The notes below the pieces were generated by a model. It worked only from the letters and a program-made list of their open reading frames with translations, had not been told where the DNA came from and searched no databases. DNA of 5,599 nucleotides from Bacilli bacterium. GTDB taxonomy: Bacteria; Bacillota_I; Bacilli_A; RFN20; CAG-826. A program made the translations under genes and the position numbers. The stretch covers positions 1 to 5,599 of the forward strand of contig JAILKX010000075.1 of assembly GCA_024693415.1 (NCBI GenBank), given 5' to 3'. Positions 1 to 5,599 of the stretch are shown here, piece after piece (position 1 is the first letter of the stretch; every line of letters starts with the position of its first letter).

Positions 1-648
1 GGCCACCATTTCTCCCTTTTCATTTACTGCTGCAACACCTAAGTCCTTATTAAAATGCTTCCTGACCATTGGGACAATCTCCTCTTCACGCTCAAATTCA
101 GCTTTATCCTCACCATGATCAAATCCCTGCCAGAAAAGCCATTGAATGTCATAAGCATCTTTCACAGGATCCGGACAAAAGAACTTAAGACCGTCTGGGA
201 GTTTTGCTTCAAGCGAATCAGAAAGACTCCTTTCCATGATGGTCTCATCCTGGTCCGATGGTGTAAATCCAAGGCTCTTTGCCATCTCTATTTCATCCGC
301 ATTCTCATCGCAAATTGCCAGCCCAAAGCCGGAACCATCCCTAAGCTCTTTGCAGGCGTACTCCAGAACGGCCTTATATAAATCTTTATACTCCGGAAGT
401 ACTCCGCAAAAGCCCTCGCCAAAATACATATCGTAGATAGCAGCGCCAACGATTTTGCCATCCACAGTCCAAAGGCCTATGGAATTCTTTAGACTCTTAT
501 CAAATTCTGGATGTTCAATCATCCATTCCAGCCTTGCCCAGTTCCAGTTAATGTGGCTGTCATTGTTCTCATTTAGAGCAATGAGAAAGGAGCATAATGC
601 CTCGTAGTCACTGTCAGTATAATTCTTAAAATCTATATCAGGTCTCAT
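1..648 (-). CDS. GNAT-family N-acetyltransferase, apparently tandem-domain, 3' end outside the window
   Basis: The minus-strand frame stays open for 216 codons from the ATG at 648 to the left edge, so the C-terminus is missing. The protein opens MRPDIDFKNYTDSDYEAL, the usual start of a GNAT domain. A strand pair with GLWTVDGKIVGAAIYD lies at residues 58-73, and the helix after PEYKDLYKAVLEYACKEL at 85-102 sits where acetyl-CoA would bind. SLGFTPSDQDETIMERSL at about 125-142 closes the first domain. The usual (R/Q)xxGxG/A loop is not visible there, so the first domain may be inactive. A second domain seems to begin near residue 150 (LPDGLKFFCPDP) and is cut after DLGVAAVNEKGEMVA. The substrate cannot be read. 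An in-frame ATG at 660 is less likely as the start because the AAGG lies directly against it; from 648 the spacing is about 11 bases. The gene follows a broken reading frame ending at 670, as in an operon. Codons are more AT-rich than in the genes from 1238 onward. Confidence 0.75.
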   Translation of the reverse strand, partial: MRPDIDFKNYTDSDYEALCSFLIALNENNDSHINWNWARLEWMIEHPEFDKSLKNSIGLWTVDGKIVGAAIYDMYFGEGFCGVLPEYKDLYKAVLEYACKELRDGSGFGLAICDENADEIEMAKSLGFTPSDQDETIMERSLSDSLEAKLPDGLKFFCPDPVKDAYDIQWLFWQGFDHGEDKAEFEREEEIVPMVRKHFNKDLGVAAVNEKGEMVA

Positions 649-669
649 AATCAATATCATCCTTATGGT

Positions 670-837
670 TTACTCAAAAAGCTGTCCGGGCGGCTTAAGC
701 TTTTCTTTTGGCGAAAAGTTCTTATCAAACTCTTCAACATAGTAACACTTTGGAGTCTGGTACACACCGGCGATACCATCAAGATATTCAGGAAGACAGA
801 GCATGGATCCCGCTGTCTGGAATAGAGGCATTCTCAT
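670..837 (-). pseudogene. C-terminal fragment of an unidentified protein (55 codons)
   Basis: This minus-strand frame ends at TAA (670-672) and can be read back only to ATG at 837 or 831, because TAA at 841-843 blocks it. The peptide (MRMPLFQTAGSMLCLPEYL, then GIAGVYQTPKCYYVEEFDKN and a Pro/Lys-rich tail ending PPGQLFE) looks like genuine protein, with balanced composition and aromatic residues. It has no convincing ribosome binding site or plausible N-terminal domain. It lies 9 to 21 bases upstream of the acetyltransferase in the same direction, as the last gene before it in an operon would. I infer the 3' end of a longer gene that lost its 5' part near 840. I do not recognise the family. 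It could instead be an intact small gene. Confidence 0.4.
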
Positions 838-868
838 TCTTTAATGGCATCCTCTTTTATTCTTCCCA

Positions 869-898
869 ACTATATACAGCAAACAAACGCAACAACAA
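869..898 (-). promoter_or_regulatory. possible sigma-70-type promoter reading leftward
   Basis: On the minus strand, TTGTTG (893-898) lies 18 bases before TATAGT (869-874), or 16 bases before the overlapping TATATA (871-876). It points toward the 55-codon fragment and the acetyltransferase, about 30 bases upstream of the fragment's first ATG. The match is weak in an AT-rich non-coding stretch and could be chance. Confidence 0.2.
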
Positions 899-948
899 TA
901 GTCATCTCCTATACTGCTCCATACCAGATATCAGTGCATTCATAGATA

Positions 949-1194
949 TCTCGAAGCTTTCATCAGCAATTTCCGGAAAGGGAGAAAGTCGTTTCACTGT
1001 CACGACAATTGTCTTGGTCCCACATATTGGCTCTTTTGCCTATCAAAGACTCGCTCGAACGCGAATTCTACGCAACGCTCTGCGTGAACGAAGGGTGGCC
1101 CGTCCGCGTCTTGAGGGAAAGGAAGAATTCGAGAAAAGGCTGGCCCTGGCGATCGCAAACGCGAAAAAATCCTTGGATGGGAAATAATAAGTGA
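949..1194 (+). pseudogene. DUF1016 (YhcG-type) nuclease N-terminal domain, remnant
   Basis: After the in-frame TAG at 943-945 the frame reads a peptide including EREKVVSLSRQLSWSHI and then LLPIKDSLEREFYATLC, followed by NEGWPVRVLRERKNS. This is the conserved core of the DUF1016 N-terminal domain, with its LSRQLSWSH, IKDxLEReFYA and WsVRxLRERIxS pattern. That family pairs this domain with a C-terminal PD-(D/E)XK nuclease domain and is often found near restriction systems. Only about 60 codons are recognisable. The similarity is lost after about 1131, where the expected MLYERTALSKKP-like continuation is missing and the frame runs out at TGA 1192-1194. The plus-one frame from about 1121 reads FEKRLALA, faintly like that continuation, so a small deletion or frameshift there is possible. 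The start and the whole nuclease domain are absent, so no function is expected. The family call rests on remembered motifs, not a search. Confidence 0.65.
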
Positions 1195-1228
1195 GCAGTT
1201 TCCGCGCCTTTCTTCGTCATATATAGTG

Positions 1229-1234
1229 AGGAGG
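1229..1234 (+). promoter_or_regulatory. AGGAGG ribosome binding site for the sigma factor gene
   Basis: A perfect AGGAGG lies only 3 bases before the ATG at 1238, closer than usual. It directly follows the in-frame GTG at 1226, so that GTG cannot use it. This favours 1238 as the start. Confidence 0.6.
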
Positions 1235-1237
1235 AAA

Positions 1238-1735
1238 ATGAGCGTATCGACCAAGACCGCCATCGGCTTCATCCGCGGTGATGCCAAGGCAACGGAAAAG
1301 GTGTACCTGGAATATAGGAACCTGCTGTATTTCGTCATCGCGACCTACGTCAGCAACAAAGACGATGCCGACGACGTTTTAAGTGCGGCCTTCCTGAAAG
1401 CCATGGAAAGGGCGAAAACGGTAAAGGACCCAAGCGGCCTGAAATCGTTCCTCTGCGCCATCGCGAAAAACGAGGCCATAGACTTCGTCAAGAAGAGAGA
1501 CCGCGTGGAAACCATCGACACCATTGATGACTCCTACGGCGAAGACGACCGCTCAAACACCCTCCTTATCCAAATAGAGCCGCTCCTGACCAACAAAGAA
1601 GCCATCGTCGTCTATTACAAGGCGGCCTTCTCCTACACATGGGAGGAGATCGTCGCGGAGACCGGAATCCCCGACTCGACGGCGAGGCGCATCTACGCCA
1701 AAGCAATGGAAAAGCTCAGAAAGGAGCTCAAATGA
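1238..1735 (+). CDS. ECF-type RNA polymerase sigma factor (sigma-70 family)
   Basis: This 165-residue protein has the length and two-domain layout of an extracytoplasmic function sigma factor, which directs RNA polymerase to a small set of promoters in response to an envelope or environmental signal. The sigma-2 region spans about residues 8-90. It includes KDDADDVLSAAFLKAM (41-56), the core-binding and -10 recognition helix, and FLCAIAKNEAIDFVKKR (71-87), matching the family's WLxxIARNxxxDxxRR pattern. After an acidic linker (about 93-105), sigma-4 runs from about 107 to the end. It holds a helix-turn-helix at YTWEEIVAETGIPDSTARR (133-151), then IYAKAMEKLRKEL. The AGGAGG at 1229 sets the start. 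The stop overlaps the next start as ATGA, so translation is probably coupled to the membrane protein behind it. I saw no convincing ECF-type promoter directly upstream, so autoregulation is not shown. The subgroup is not assigned. Confidence 0.93.
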   Translation: MSVSTKTAIGFIRGDAKATEKVYLEYRNLLYFVIATYVSNKDDADDVLSAAFLKAMERAKTVKDPSGLKSFLCAIAKNEAIDFVKKRDRVETIDTIDDSYGEDDRSNTLLIQIEPLLTNKEAIVVYYKAAFSYTWEEIVAETGIPDSTARRIYAKAMEKLRKELK

Positions 1736-2682
1736 ACTTGGAAAAACTGGTCGCGAAAAGAGCCAACGACAGGCTCAGCGCAATCGCGCCGAACCCATAC
1801 GGAAAGAAGGTAGGATTGCCCATTTGGGCGAAGGTCGCCATCCCTTCCGTTCTCGCCGCGTTGGTCGTAGCAATTCCACTGGCCATCGGCTTGTCGGGCG
1901 GCACGCAGCCCACCTATGCCCCAGGCACGGGCGAAGCCATCCCGGAAGACACGAGAATGGAGCCCAACGAAGCGGAGCTCCTCGTGGACGGAAAACGCTA
2001 TTTGGAGGCAGAACGAGACGCCCTTCCCCGCTGCATCGACGGGAAGTCCATCGAGGAAGTCAAGGGCGAATGGATTGGCAAAATCACGAAGGACGTCAAC
2101 GAGTATTTGGCCGGACTCGGCGGATTTGAACTGTATCGAATAAACGGCTCCTCATCCAAGGCCGCGCTGCTCGCAACAGACGGAATCACCGCTTATTACT
2201 ATCTCTATGTTCCTAACGTTAATGGAAGCGGTGAAATGGATGGCACCCCCAAGGAATCTAGACTTTTGGCAGCGCTTGAATACAACGGGGTCAACGGCAA
2301 TTACACAATAGAGACATACGGTCTCGGCCGCTCTGAAAATGAAGTCTACTCTTACTCTGTCCCAATATACGAATTCAAAGGCCTCGAGGCCGAGGCCATC
2401 GTCAACTCAATCGACGCCTTGGACAACGACTATTTCGGATATTATGAAAGGCTTGCCGGTCCAGATACGAAAAGGAATCCCGAGGGCATGCTGATGGGTG
2501 CAAGCTACCTATTCGTGATTACCGACGGCACCGATGTGTTCCGGATCTTCTACGTTAGCCAGTTCCACGTCGTTTCCTTCTGGAATTCCAGGGTGGACAT
2601 CTCGGGCAGCGACGCTTTTGCGACGCTCGACGCGCAAATCGAAATGGATTACGACGAACACCACGATCCCATGAAAAACTAG
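1732..2682 (+). CDS. single-pass membrane protein, putative anti-sigma factor or sensor
   Basis: The start at 1732 has AAGGAG at 1721-1726, five bases upstream and inside the end of the sigma gene, and overlaps that gene's stop by four bases. The 316-residue product has about 31 mostly basic cytoplasmic residues. One membrane helix follows at about 33-54 (from IWAKVAIPSVLAALV to AIGL), then about 260 residues predicted outside the membrane. The outer part is acidic and rich in Tyr, Gly and Asn, and I do not recognise its fold. Position and topology are those of a membrane anti-sigma factor holding the sigma factor until a signal arrives; this role is inferred from context. No HxxxCxxC zinc anti-sigma motif is present, and the only cysteine seen is in the outer domain (LPRCIDG). 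The cytoplasmic tail is short for a complete anti-sigma domain. It could instead be a co-transcribed sensor or an effector. Confidence 0.75.
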   Translation: MNLEKLVAKRANDRLSAIAPNPYGKKVGLPIWAKVAIPSVLAALVVAIPLAIGLSGGTQPTYAPGTGEAIPEDTRMEPNEAELLVDGKRYLEAERDALPRCIDGKSIEEVKGEWIGKITKDVNEYLAGLGGFELYRINGSSSKAALLATDGITAYYYLYVPNVNGSGEMDGTPKESRLLAALEYNGVNGNYTIETYGLGRSENEVYSYSVPIYEFKGLEAEAIVNSIDALDNDYFGYYERLAGPDTKRNPEGMLMGASYLFVITDGTDVFRIFYVSQFHVVSFWNSRVDISGSDAFATLDAQIEMDYDEHHDPMKN

Positions 2683-2691
2683 GAGAATAAT

Positions 2692-3213
2692 ATGCGTTTT
2701 GCGAGGTTTTTACGTTTTTCTGCAATTATATTGCCCTTGCTTCTTTCGTGTTGCGTAACCACGCAATCGAACGCGGACCCCTGCGAAGGCAGGGCCGGCT
2801 GTGGCCCAACCGAGATCGTCGGATTCGCGGCAAACCTTTATCAAAAAGACGGACGTGATGATTGGGGCCTCATCGAGAAACAAAACGGTGAAGAGCCCTC
2901 CTTTTCGGCGCACATCGGCGAAGGGTTCCAACACGTAATCGGAATCCACGCCCTGTTTAGAGGCCCCGCGGCCGTCGTCCTCACAGATGACTGTTTCGTC
3001 TTCTCCGACTCTCCCCTTTACGAAATCGCATGGCTAGGGAGCGGAGAGATGCTTCGAGAATTTGACTTCAATGACACCCTCTACACCATTCGCTTTGCCG
3101 ATGCGGCATTGGAATCCGCTGTGGCATCGATTACCATCGAATACGAAGAAACCTATGCTTTTAAGCAGACCAATAATCTTTCCAATAAATTGACCATCCA
3201 CATAGTCAAATGA
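2692..3213 (+). CDS. small predicted lipoprotein, function unknown
   Basis: This gene starts nine bases after the membrane protein gene, with AGGAGA at 2681-2686 overlapping that gene's stop codon. The 173-residue product opens with a lipoprotein signal peptide: basic MRFARFLRF, a hydrophobic stretch (SAIILPLLL) and the lipobox LLSC at 17-20, with a second cysteine next at 21. The mature part should be anchored at the outer face of the membrane. A PC-X5-C pair (cysteines 31 and 37) follows soon after. The rest is mixed alpha/beta in character, with an acidic WLGSGEMLREFDFNDTLY stretch and a beta-rich C-terminus (ASITIEYEETYAF, LTIHIVK). I recognise no family. Being third in the sigma factor operon suggests a role in the same signalling or envelope process. 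Confidence 0.85.
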   Translation: MRFARFLRFSAIILPLLLSCCVTTQSNADPCEGRAGCGPTEIVGFAANLYQKDGRDDWGLIEKQNGEEPSFSAHIGEGFQHVIGIHALFRGPAAVVLTDDCFVFSDSPLYEIAWLGSGEMLREFDFNDTLYTIRFADAALESAVASITIEYEETYAFKQTNNLSNKLTIHIVK

Positions 3214-3215
3214 CC

Positions 3216-3222
3216 AAGGAGG
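3216..3222 (+). promoter_or_regulatory. strong AAGGAGG ribosome binding site for the second lipoprotein gene
   Basis: A full-length AAGGAGG sits in the 16-base gap between the two lipoprotein genes, seven bases before the ATG at 3230. It is the best-spaced site in the operon and fixes that start. Confidence 0.8.
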
Positions 3223-3229
3223 AACCAAA

Positions 3230-3823
3230 ATGGAATTCAGGAATTGTCTATGGATCGCCCTATCCGCGGTAGCCTTAAGCGGTTGCTCAAGCAGCTCCAG
3301 CTCAAGCAGCTCCAGCTCAAGCGACTCCAACTTCAACACGACAACCATGACCGCGGCCTATAATTTCCGCCACCTTGAAAGGGATGGCGTCCCCGTCGCC
3401 CACTTGCTTTTCAACGACACAACATTCGGCGGCAGCCTCGCACGCATTAAGGCACCGGATTACAAGTTGATCGCGGGCGATAGGCTCGTATTGAAATACA
3501 CCGGAACCCTCATCACGTTGGAATCCTCCCCCGGGCAGACCTATATCGAAGGCGGCGAACTGAAAGACTATTACTTCGTCAAAACAGATATCTTTGAAGA
3601 AAAGGACGCCACGGCCGAAGCAATAAAAAGCAAATACAGCCTCAGGACCGAAAACATCATCCTCGACGACGAGGGACATTTCGCCTCAATTGACCAATAC
3701 GAGGGCACCGATTATTACCTGACCTTTGATAAGGAAAGGGTCGTCCCCTGTCCCGATGGTGCGAATTGCACGGTCCAGCTAACCCCTGTCGCCGGCATAT
3801 ATGCCTTCAACCCAAGGCCGTAA
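3230..3823 (+). CDS. predicted lipoprotein with poly-serine linker, function unknown
   Basis: This 197-residue product is the last gene of the four-gene operon. Its signal peptide (MEFRNCLWIALSAVA) ends in the lipobox LSGC (16-19). Twelve serines follow the lipid cysteine (20-31) and then DSN, giving a flexible linker that would hold the folded part away from the membrane. The folded part (about 35-197) has alternating polar and hydrophobic stretches suggesting beta strands, such as DRLVLKYTGTLITL and DYYLTFDKERVV. The C-terminus carries a PC-X5-C pair (cysteines 174 and 180) in PCPDGANC, like the pair near the N-terminus of the preceding lipoprotein. I recognise no domain. Secretion and anchoring are well supported; a role as ligand binder or accessory of the sigma module is inferred from position only. 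Confidence 0.87.
   Translation: MEFRNCLWIALSAVALSGCSSSSSSSSSSSSDSNFNTTTMTAAYNFRHLERDGVPVAHLLFNDTTFGGSLARIKAPDYKLIAGDRLVLKYTGTLITLESSPGQTYIEGGELKDYYFVKTDIFEEKDATAEAIKSKYSLRTENIILDDEGHFASIDQYEGTDYYLTFDKERVVPCPDGANCTVQLTPVAGIYAFNPRP
3287..3331 (+). repeat. 15-base tandem repeat encoding the serine linker
   Basis: Two identical copies of TCAAGCAGCTCCAGC (3287-3301 and 3302-3316) are followed by a third diverged copy (3317-3331, TCAAGCGACTCCAAC). Each perfect unit encodes five serines with mixed TCN and AGC codons; the third gives Ser-Ser-Asp-Ser-Asn. The unit is a multiple of three, so gain or loss of copies would change linker length without breaking the frame. Confidence 0.9.
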
Positions 3824-3832
3824 TCAAAACGC

Positions 3833-3846
3833 CTGGGCCCGCCCAG
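3833..3846. terminator. weak hairpin between convergent genes, possible bidirectional terminator
   Basis: CTGGG (3833-3837) can pair with CCCAG (3842-3846) around a CCCG loop, ten bases after the lipoprotein stop. On the plus strand only TTT follows. On the minus strand GCG then TTTT follows, about 100 bases beyond the ABC transporter stop. The stem is five GC-rich pairs and the T-tracts are short, so this is tentative. I saw nothing stronger in the rest of the 119-base gap. Confidence 0.33.
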
Positions 3847-3942
3847 TTTATGCAGACGCCATAAATTGTCCCAACGATCGGTTGATCATTCAATTTCCGC
3901 CATGCCTACTAGCTGCCTTTTACGACTTGCGCGTGTCTCGTT

Positions 3943-5599
3943 CTACTGAGGTTGACCATTAATTCTTTTGAACTCGGCCGCATTAGGTAAGAATTTGCCT
4001 ATCAAAAGTACCGCGCACAGCGAAAGTACCAGAATCAATGCAGCGATGACGCCAATGGCAAACGTGCCAATGTTGAGTGATAAGAACAAGGCAGTCTGTT
4101 CGCTCCGACAAAGGAAAGCGACAACCAACACGCCCGCCACCGAGCCAACGGCAATGGGAGGTATCGCACCCAAAACGGCGCCCGCCAGGCTTCTTCGATA
4201 TAAGCGCGAGCGTGAAATGCCAAGGCAGCGATAGACGACATACTCGTCCTTGTTTTCTCGGAAATAAAGGCCCAGATCGATTGCGTGGAAATATATGGTA
4301 GCCGCCAGCAAGGCGAGCCCGACAGCCCCCGAGACCGCAGCAATAACGGTCTTCGTTTGGTTGATCCTGCCCAAAACAATGTCGTAGTAAGAAACTGCAT
4401 TCGCTTTCTTATAGGAACCAATCAGCTTTCGGAACGAGCCATTGTCCCACGCATAAGCCAAGGTGATGCTTTCTCCGCGAAGATAAGAGGAGAGGTACAC
4501 AGGTACCACCGCTTCGTCAAAGCCATCCAACGCGGCAGAGGTTTGGATGGAGTAATGCTGTCCTCCAATGTCGACGCTTCCGCGCGAAGAAAGGGGGTGG
4601 GAGGGGGGAACAACAATCCCCGCATCCCCGACATCGATGCCGGTAAGACGGCGGAAAACCAAAGAAGAATAATAGGTGAAGGAAAGATAAATCGGCTCGC
4701 CCACCGTGCCTAAATTAATCGGGGCGCCTTCCCGATAGAACGAACGGGGATTAACATATCCCACGTTTTCGCTTCCGGGGATTATTTTCCGAATCGAATA
4801 GCCGTTTCTAAACCGCATCCCGACAAGATCCTCCGGCGATGTCACGCCATATTGTCCGAGTGTTAAGTTGCGATAGGAGGTTCCGTTCACGGAATAGGAG
4901 TTCTGAATCAGGCTTTGCGCGGCGCCTAGGGTGATCACGACGTCGTCCTCCTCGTATGGCCAGTCAGCGTTGCCGTCATAGAAATCGAACGGGAGCAGGG
5001 TAACGCTTCCATAGAATTCATGCTGCGAGATTTGCGAATCGCCAAGGACGAGGCCATAGGTTTCTAGACTATTCCTGAAGTAAGCAAACGGGGCAAGCGC
5101 AACGCGGTCTTCGACCTTGAGCGGGCCACTCATGAGGTAAACGTTTTGAGGAAGGTTGTCGGACGCTTCGGCCTTGCCAGAGACCAAGCCCACGGCAAAG
5201 CAAGACGCCACCATGGCGATGCTTGCAAGGAAACCCGATAAAACGCGGGCTCTTTTCCGCTTCGTCTTCCGTAAGGGGACAACGGTTTCTCGCCCCTGGC
5301 TCTTTGGGAAGGCGGCGTTTTCAGTTTGGGACTCCTCGGAATCGCTGATAACGCGCCCGTCTTCCAATTTGATGATGCGGTCGCTGTATTCTTCGACGAG
5401 GTCCTTCTCGTGGGAGACCAGCAAGACAAGGGTGCGCTTGGATATCGACTTCAGGATACGCATGATGCCGATGCGATTGCTTGCGTCGAGGTTGCCCGTA
5501 GGCTCGTCGGCGATGAGGAAAGCGGGTTTGCCAACGAGAGCGCGGGCGATGCAGACGCGTTGTTTTTCGCCCCCGGAAAGTTTCGCCGCCTTGCGGTCC
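3943..5599 (-). CDS. MacB-like ABC transporter: ATPase fused to FtsX-type permease, 5' end outside the window
   Basis: The frame stays open through the right edge, giving 551 residues; the N-terminus with Walker A is outside. Numbering from the first visible residue, the ATPase shows the signature LSGGEKQR (7-14), Walker B FLIADEP (27-33), the D-loop NLD (36-38) and the switch histidine in SHEKD (63). A linker ending in basic KTKRKRAR leads to membrane helix 1 (about 119-139). An extracytoplasmic domain of about 270 residues follows, then three helices (about 416-439, 471-497, 511-536). The segment EYVVYRCLGISRSRLYRRSL between helices 2 and 3 is the usual FtsX-family cytoplasmic loop. This ATPase-helix-large domain-three helices order is that of MacB-type mechanotransmission transporters, which work as dimers and drive extracytoplasmic events or export rather than classic channel transport. 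The substrate is unknown. The gene converges on the lipoprotein operon, so it is transcribed separately. Confidence 0.92.
   Translation of the reverse strand, partial: DRKAAKLSGGEKQRVCIARALVGKPAFLIADEPTGNLDASNRIGIMRILKSISKRTLVLLVSHEKDLVEEYSDRIIKLEDGRVISDSEESQTENAAFPKSQGRETVVPLRKTKRKRARVLSGFLASIAMVASCFAVGLVSGKAEASDNLPQNVYLMSGPLKVEDRVALAPFAYFRNSLETYGLVLGDSQISQHEFYGSVTLLPFDFYDGNADWPYEEDDVVITLGAAQSLIQNSYSVNGTSYRNLTLGQYGVTSPEDLVGMRFRNGYSIRKIIPGSENVGYVNPRSFYREGAPINLGTVGEPIYLSFTYYSSLVFRRLTGIDVGDAGIVVPPSHPLSSRGSVDIGGQHYSIQTSAALDGFDEAVVPVYLSSYLRGESITLAYAWDNGSFRKLIGSYKKANAVSYYDIVLGRINQTKTVIAAVSGAVGLALLAATIYFHAIDLGLYFRENKDEYVVYRCLGISRSRLYRRSLAGAVLGAIPPIAVGSVAGVLVVAFLCRSEQTALFLSLNIGTFAIGVIAALILVLSLCAVLLIGKFLPNAAEFKRINGQPQ

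Larger units (their letters stand above)
673..1237. other. 565-base stretch without an intact gene; gene remnants and a probable junction
   Basis: Between the acetyltransferase side and the sigma factor operon I find no complete gene. It holds the C-terminal fragment ending at 670, a stretch with no convincing coding signal (about 841-948), the DUF1016-like remnant (949-1131) and about 100 bases leading to the sigma factor start. Base composition shifts from AT-richer on the left to GC-richer on the right within it. I saw no tRNA, terminal inverted repeats, integrase or clear attachment site marking a mobile element. Confidence 0.5.

Noticed and set aside
841..948. Possible integron-type recombination site or insertion sequence end at the junction
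   Set aside because: I looked for GTTRRRY/RYYYAAC core pairs and for terminal inverted repeats with flanking duplications, and found none that fit.
906..1010. Minus-strand peptide ending ALISGMEQYRR that reads like a protein C-terminus
   Set aside because: More than half of it lies antisense to the DUF1016-like remnant, and it has no start or recognisable family. The part at 906-948 could be a true fragment from the left side of the junction, but I cannot support it.
708..1187. Plus-strand 159-codon frame across the junction
   Set aside because: It runs antisense to the C-terminal fragment, then out of frame with the DUF1016 remnant, and its composition does not look like one protein. The start is a TTG without a ribosome binding site.
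1226..1237. GTG at 1226 as an upstream start for the sigma factor
   Set aside because: It directly precedes the AGGAGG site instead of following one, and would add only VRRK, which is translated Shine-Dalgarno sequence.
2380..2391. Perfect 12-base palindrome GGCCTCGAGGCC
   Set aside because: It lies inside the membrane protein gene, coding for part of a Gly-Leu-Glu-Ala stretch, with no loop, partner site or repeat elsewhere. Probably chance in a GC-rich coding region.
3034..3348. Minus-strand frame opposite the serine repeat, with a Leu/Glu repeat resembling a coiled coil
   Set aside because: The Leu/Glu pattern is just the reverse complement of the serine codons. The frame lies antisense to two well-supported lipoprotein genes and has no independent coding signal.

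Overview
The window looks bacterial with a standard code: TGA is used as a stop and Trp is TGG. Genes have good AGGAGG-type ribosome binding sites and two lipoproteins have clear lipoboxes. My best guess for the main part (about 1200 to 5599) is a Bacillota-like host, but this is inference from gene style only. By hand count the first 180 bases are 78/180 G+C, while 1261-1320 is 33/60. The left end is visibly more AT-rich and uses different codons from the rest. The window may therefore join two kinds of DNA, either by gene transfer or by a contig-joining error.

Left end (1 to about 1200). A minus-strand gene for a tandem-GNAT-like acetyltransferase runs off the left edge. Just upstream of it, in the same direction, is a 55-codon piece that reads like the C-terminus of a longer protein, cut off near 840. 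A plus-strand remnant of a DUF1016/YhcG-type nuclease N-terminal domain (about 949-1131) follows. This stretch holds broken genes only, and looks like a scar or junction.

Middle (1238 to 3823). Four plus-strand genes form a tight operon: an ECF sigma factor; a single-pass membrane protein overlapping it by ATGA, in the usual anti-sigma position but without a recognisable zinc-binding anti-sigma domain; and two small lipoproteins. The second lipoprotein carries twelve serines straight after the lipid cysteine, encoded by a 15-base tandem repeat. Both lipoproteins contain a PC-X5-C cysteine pair. The arrangement suggests an envelope-sensing module whose output genes are not identifiable here.

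Right end (3943 to 5599). Convergent to the operon is a large ABC transporter gene, cut at the right edge. Its ATPase domain is fused to an FtsX/MacB-type permease with one membrane helix, a large extracytoplasmic domain and three C-terminal helices. A short hairpin in the 119-base gap between the convergent genes may terminate transcription. Nothing in the sequence ties the transporter to the sigma module beyond proximity.
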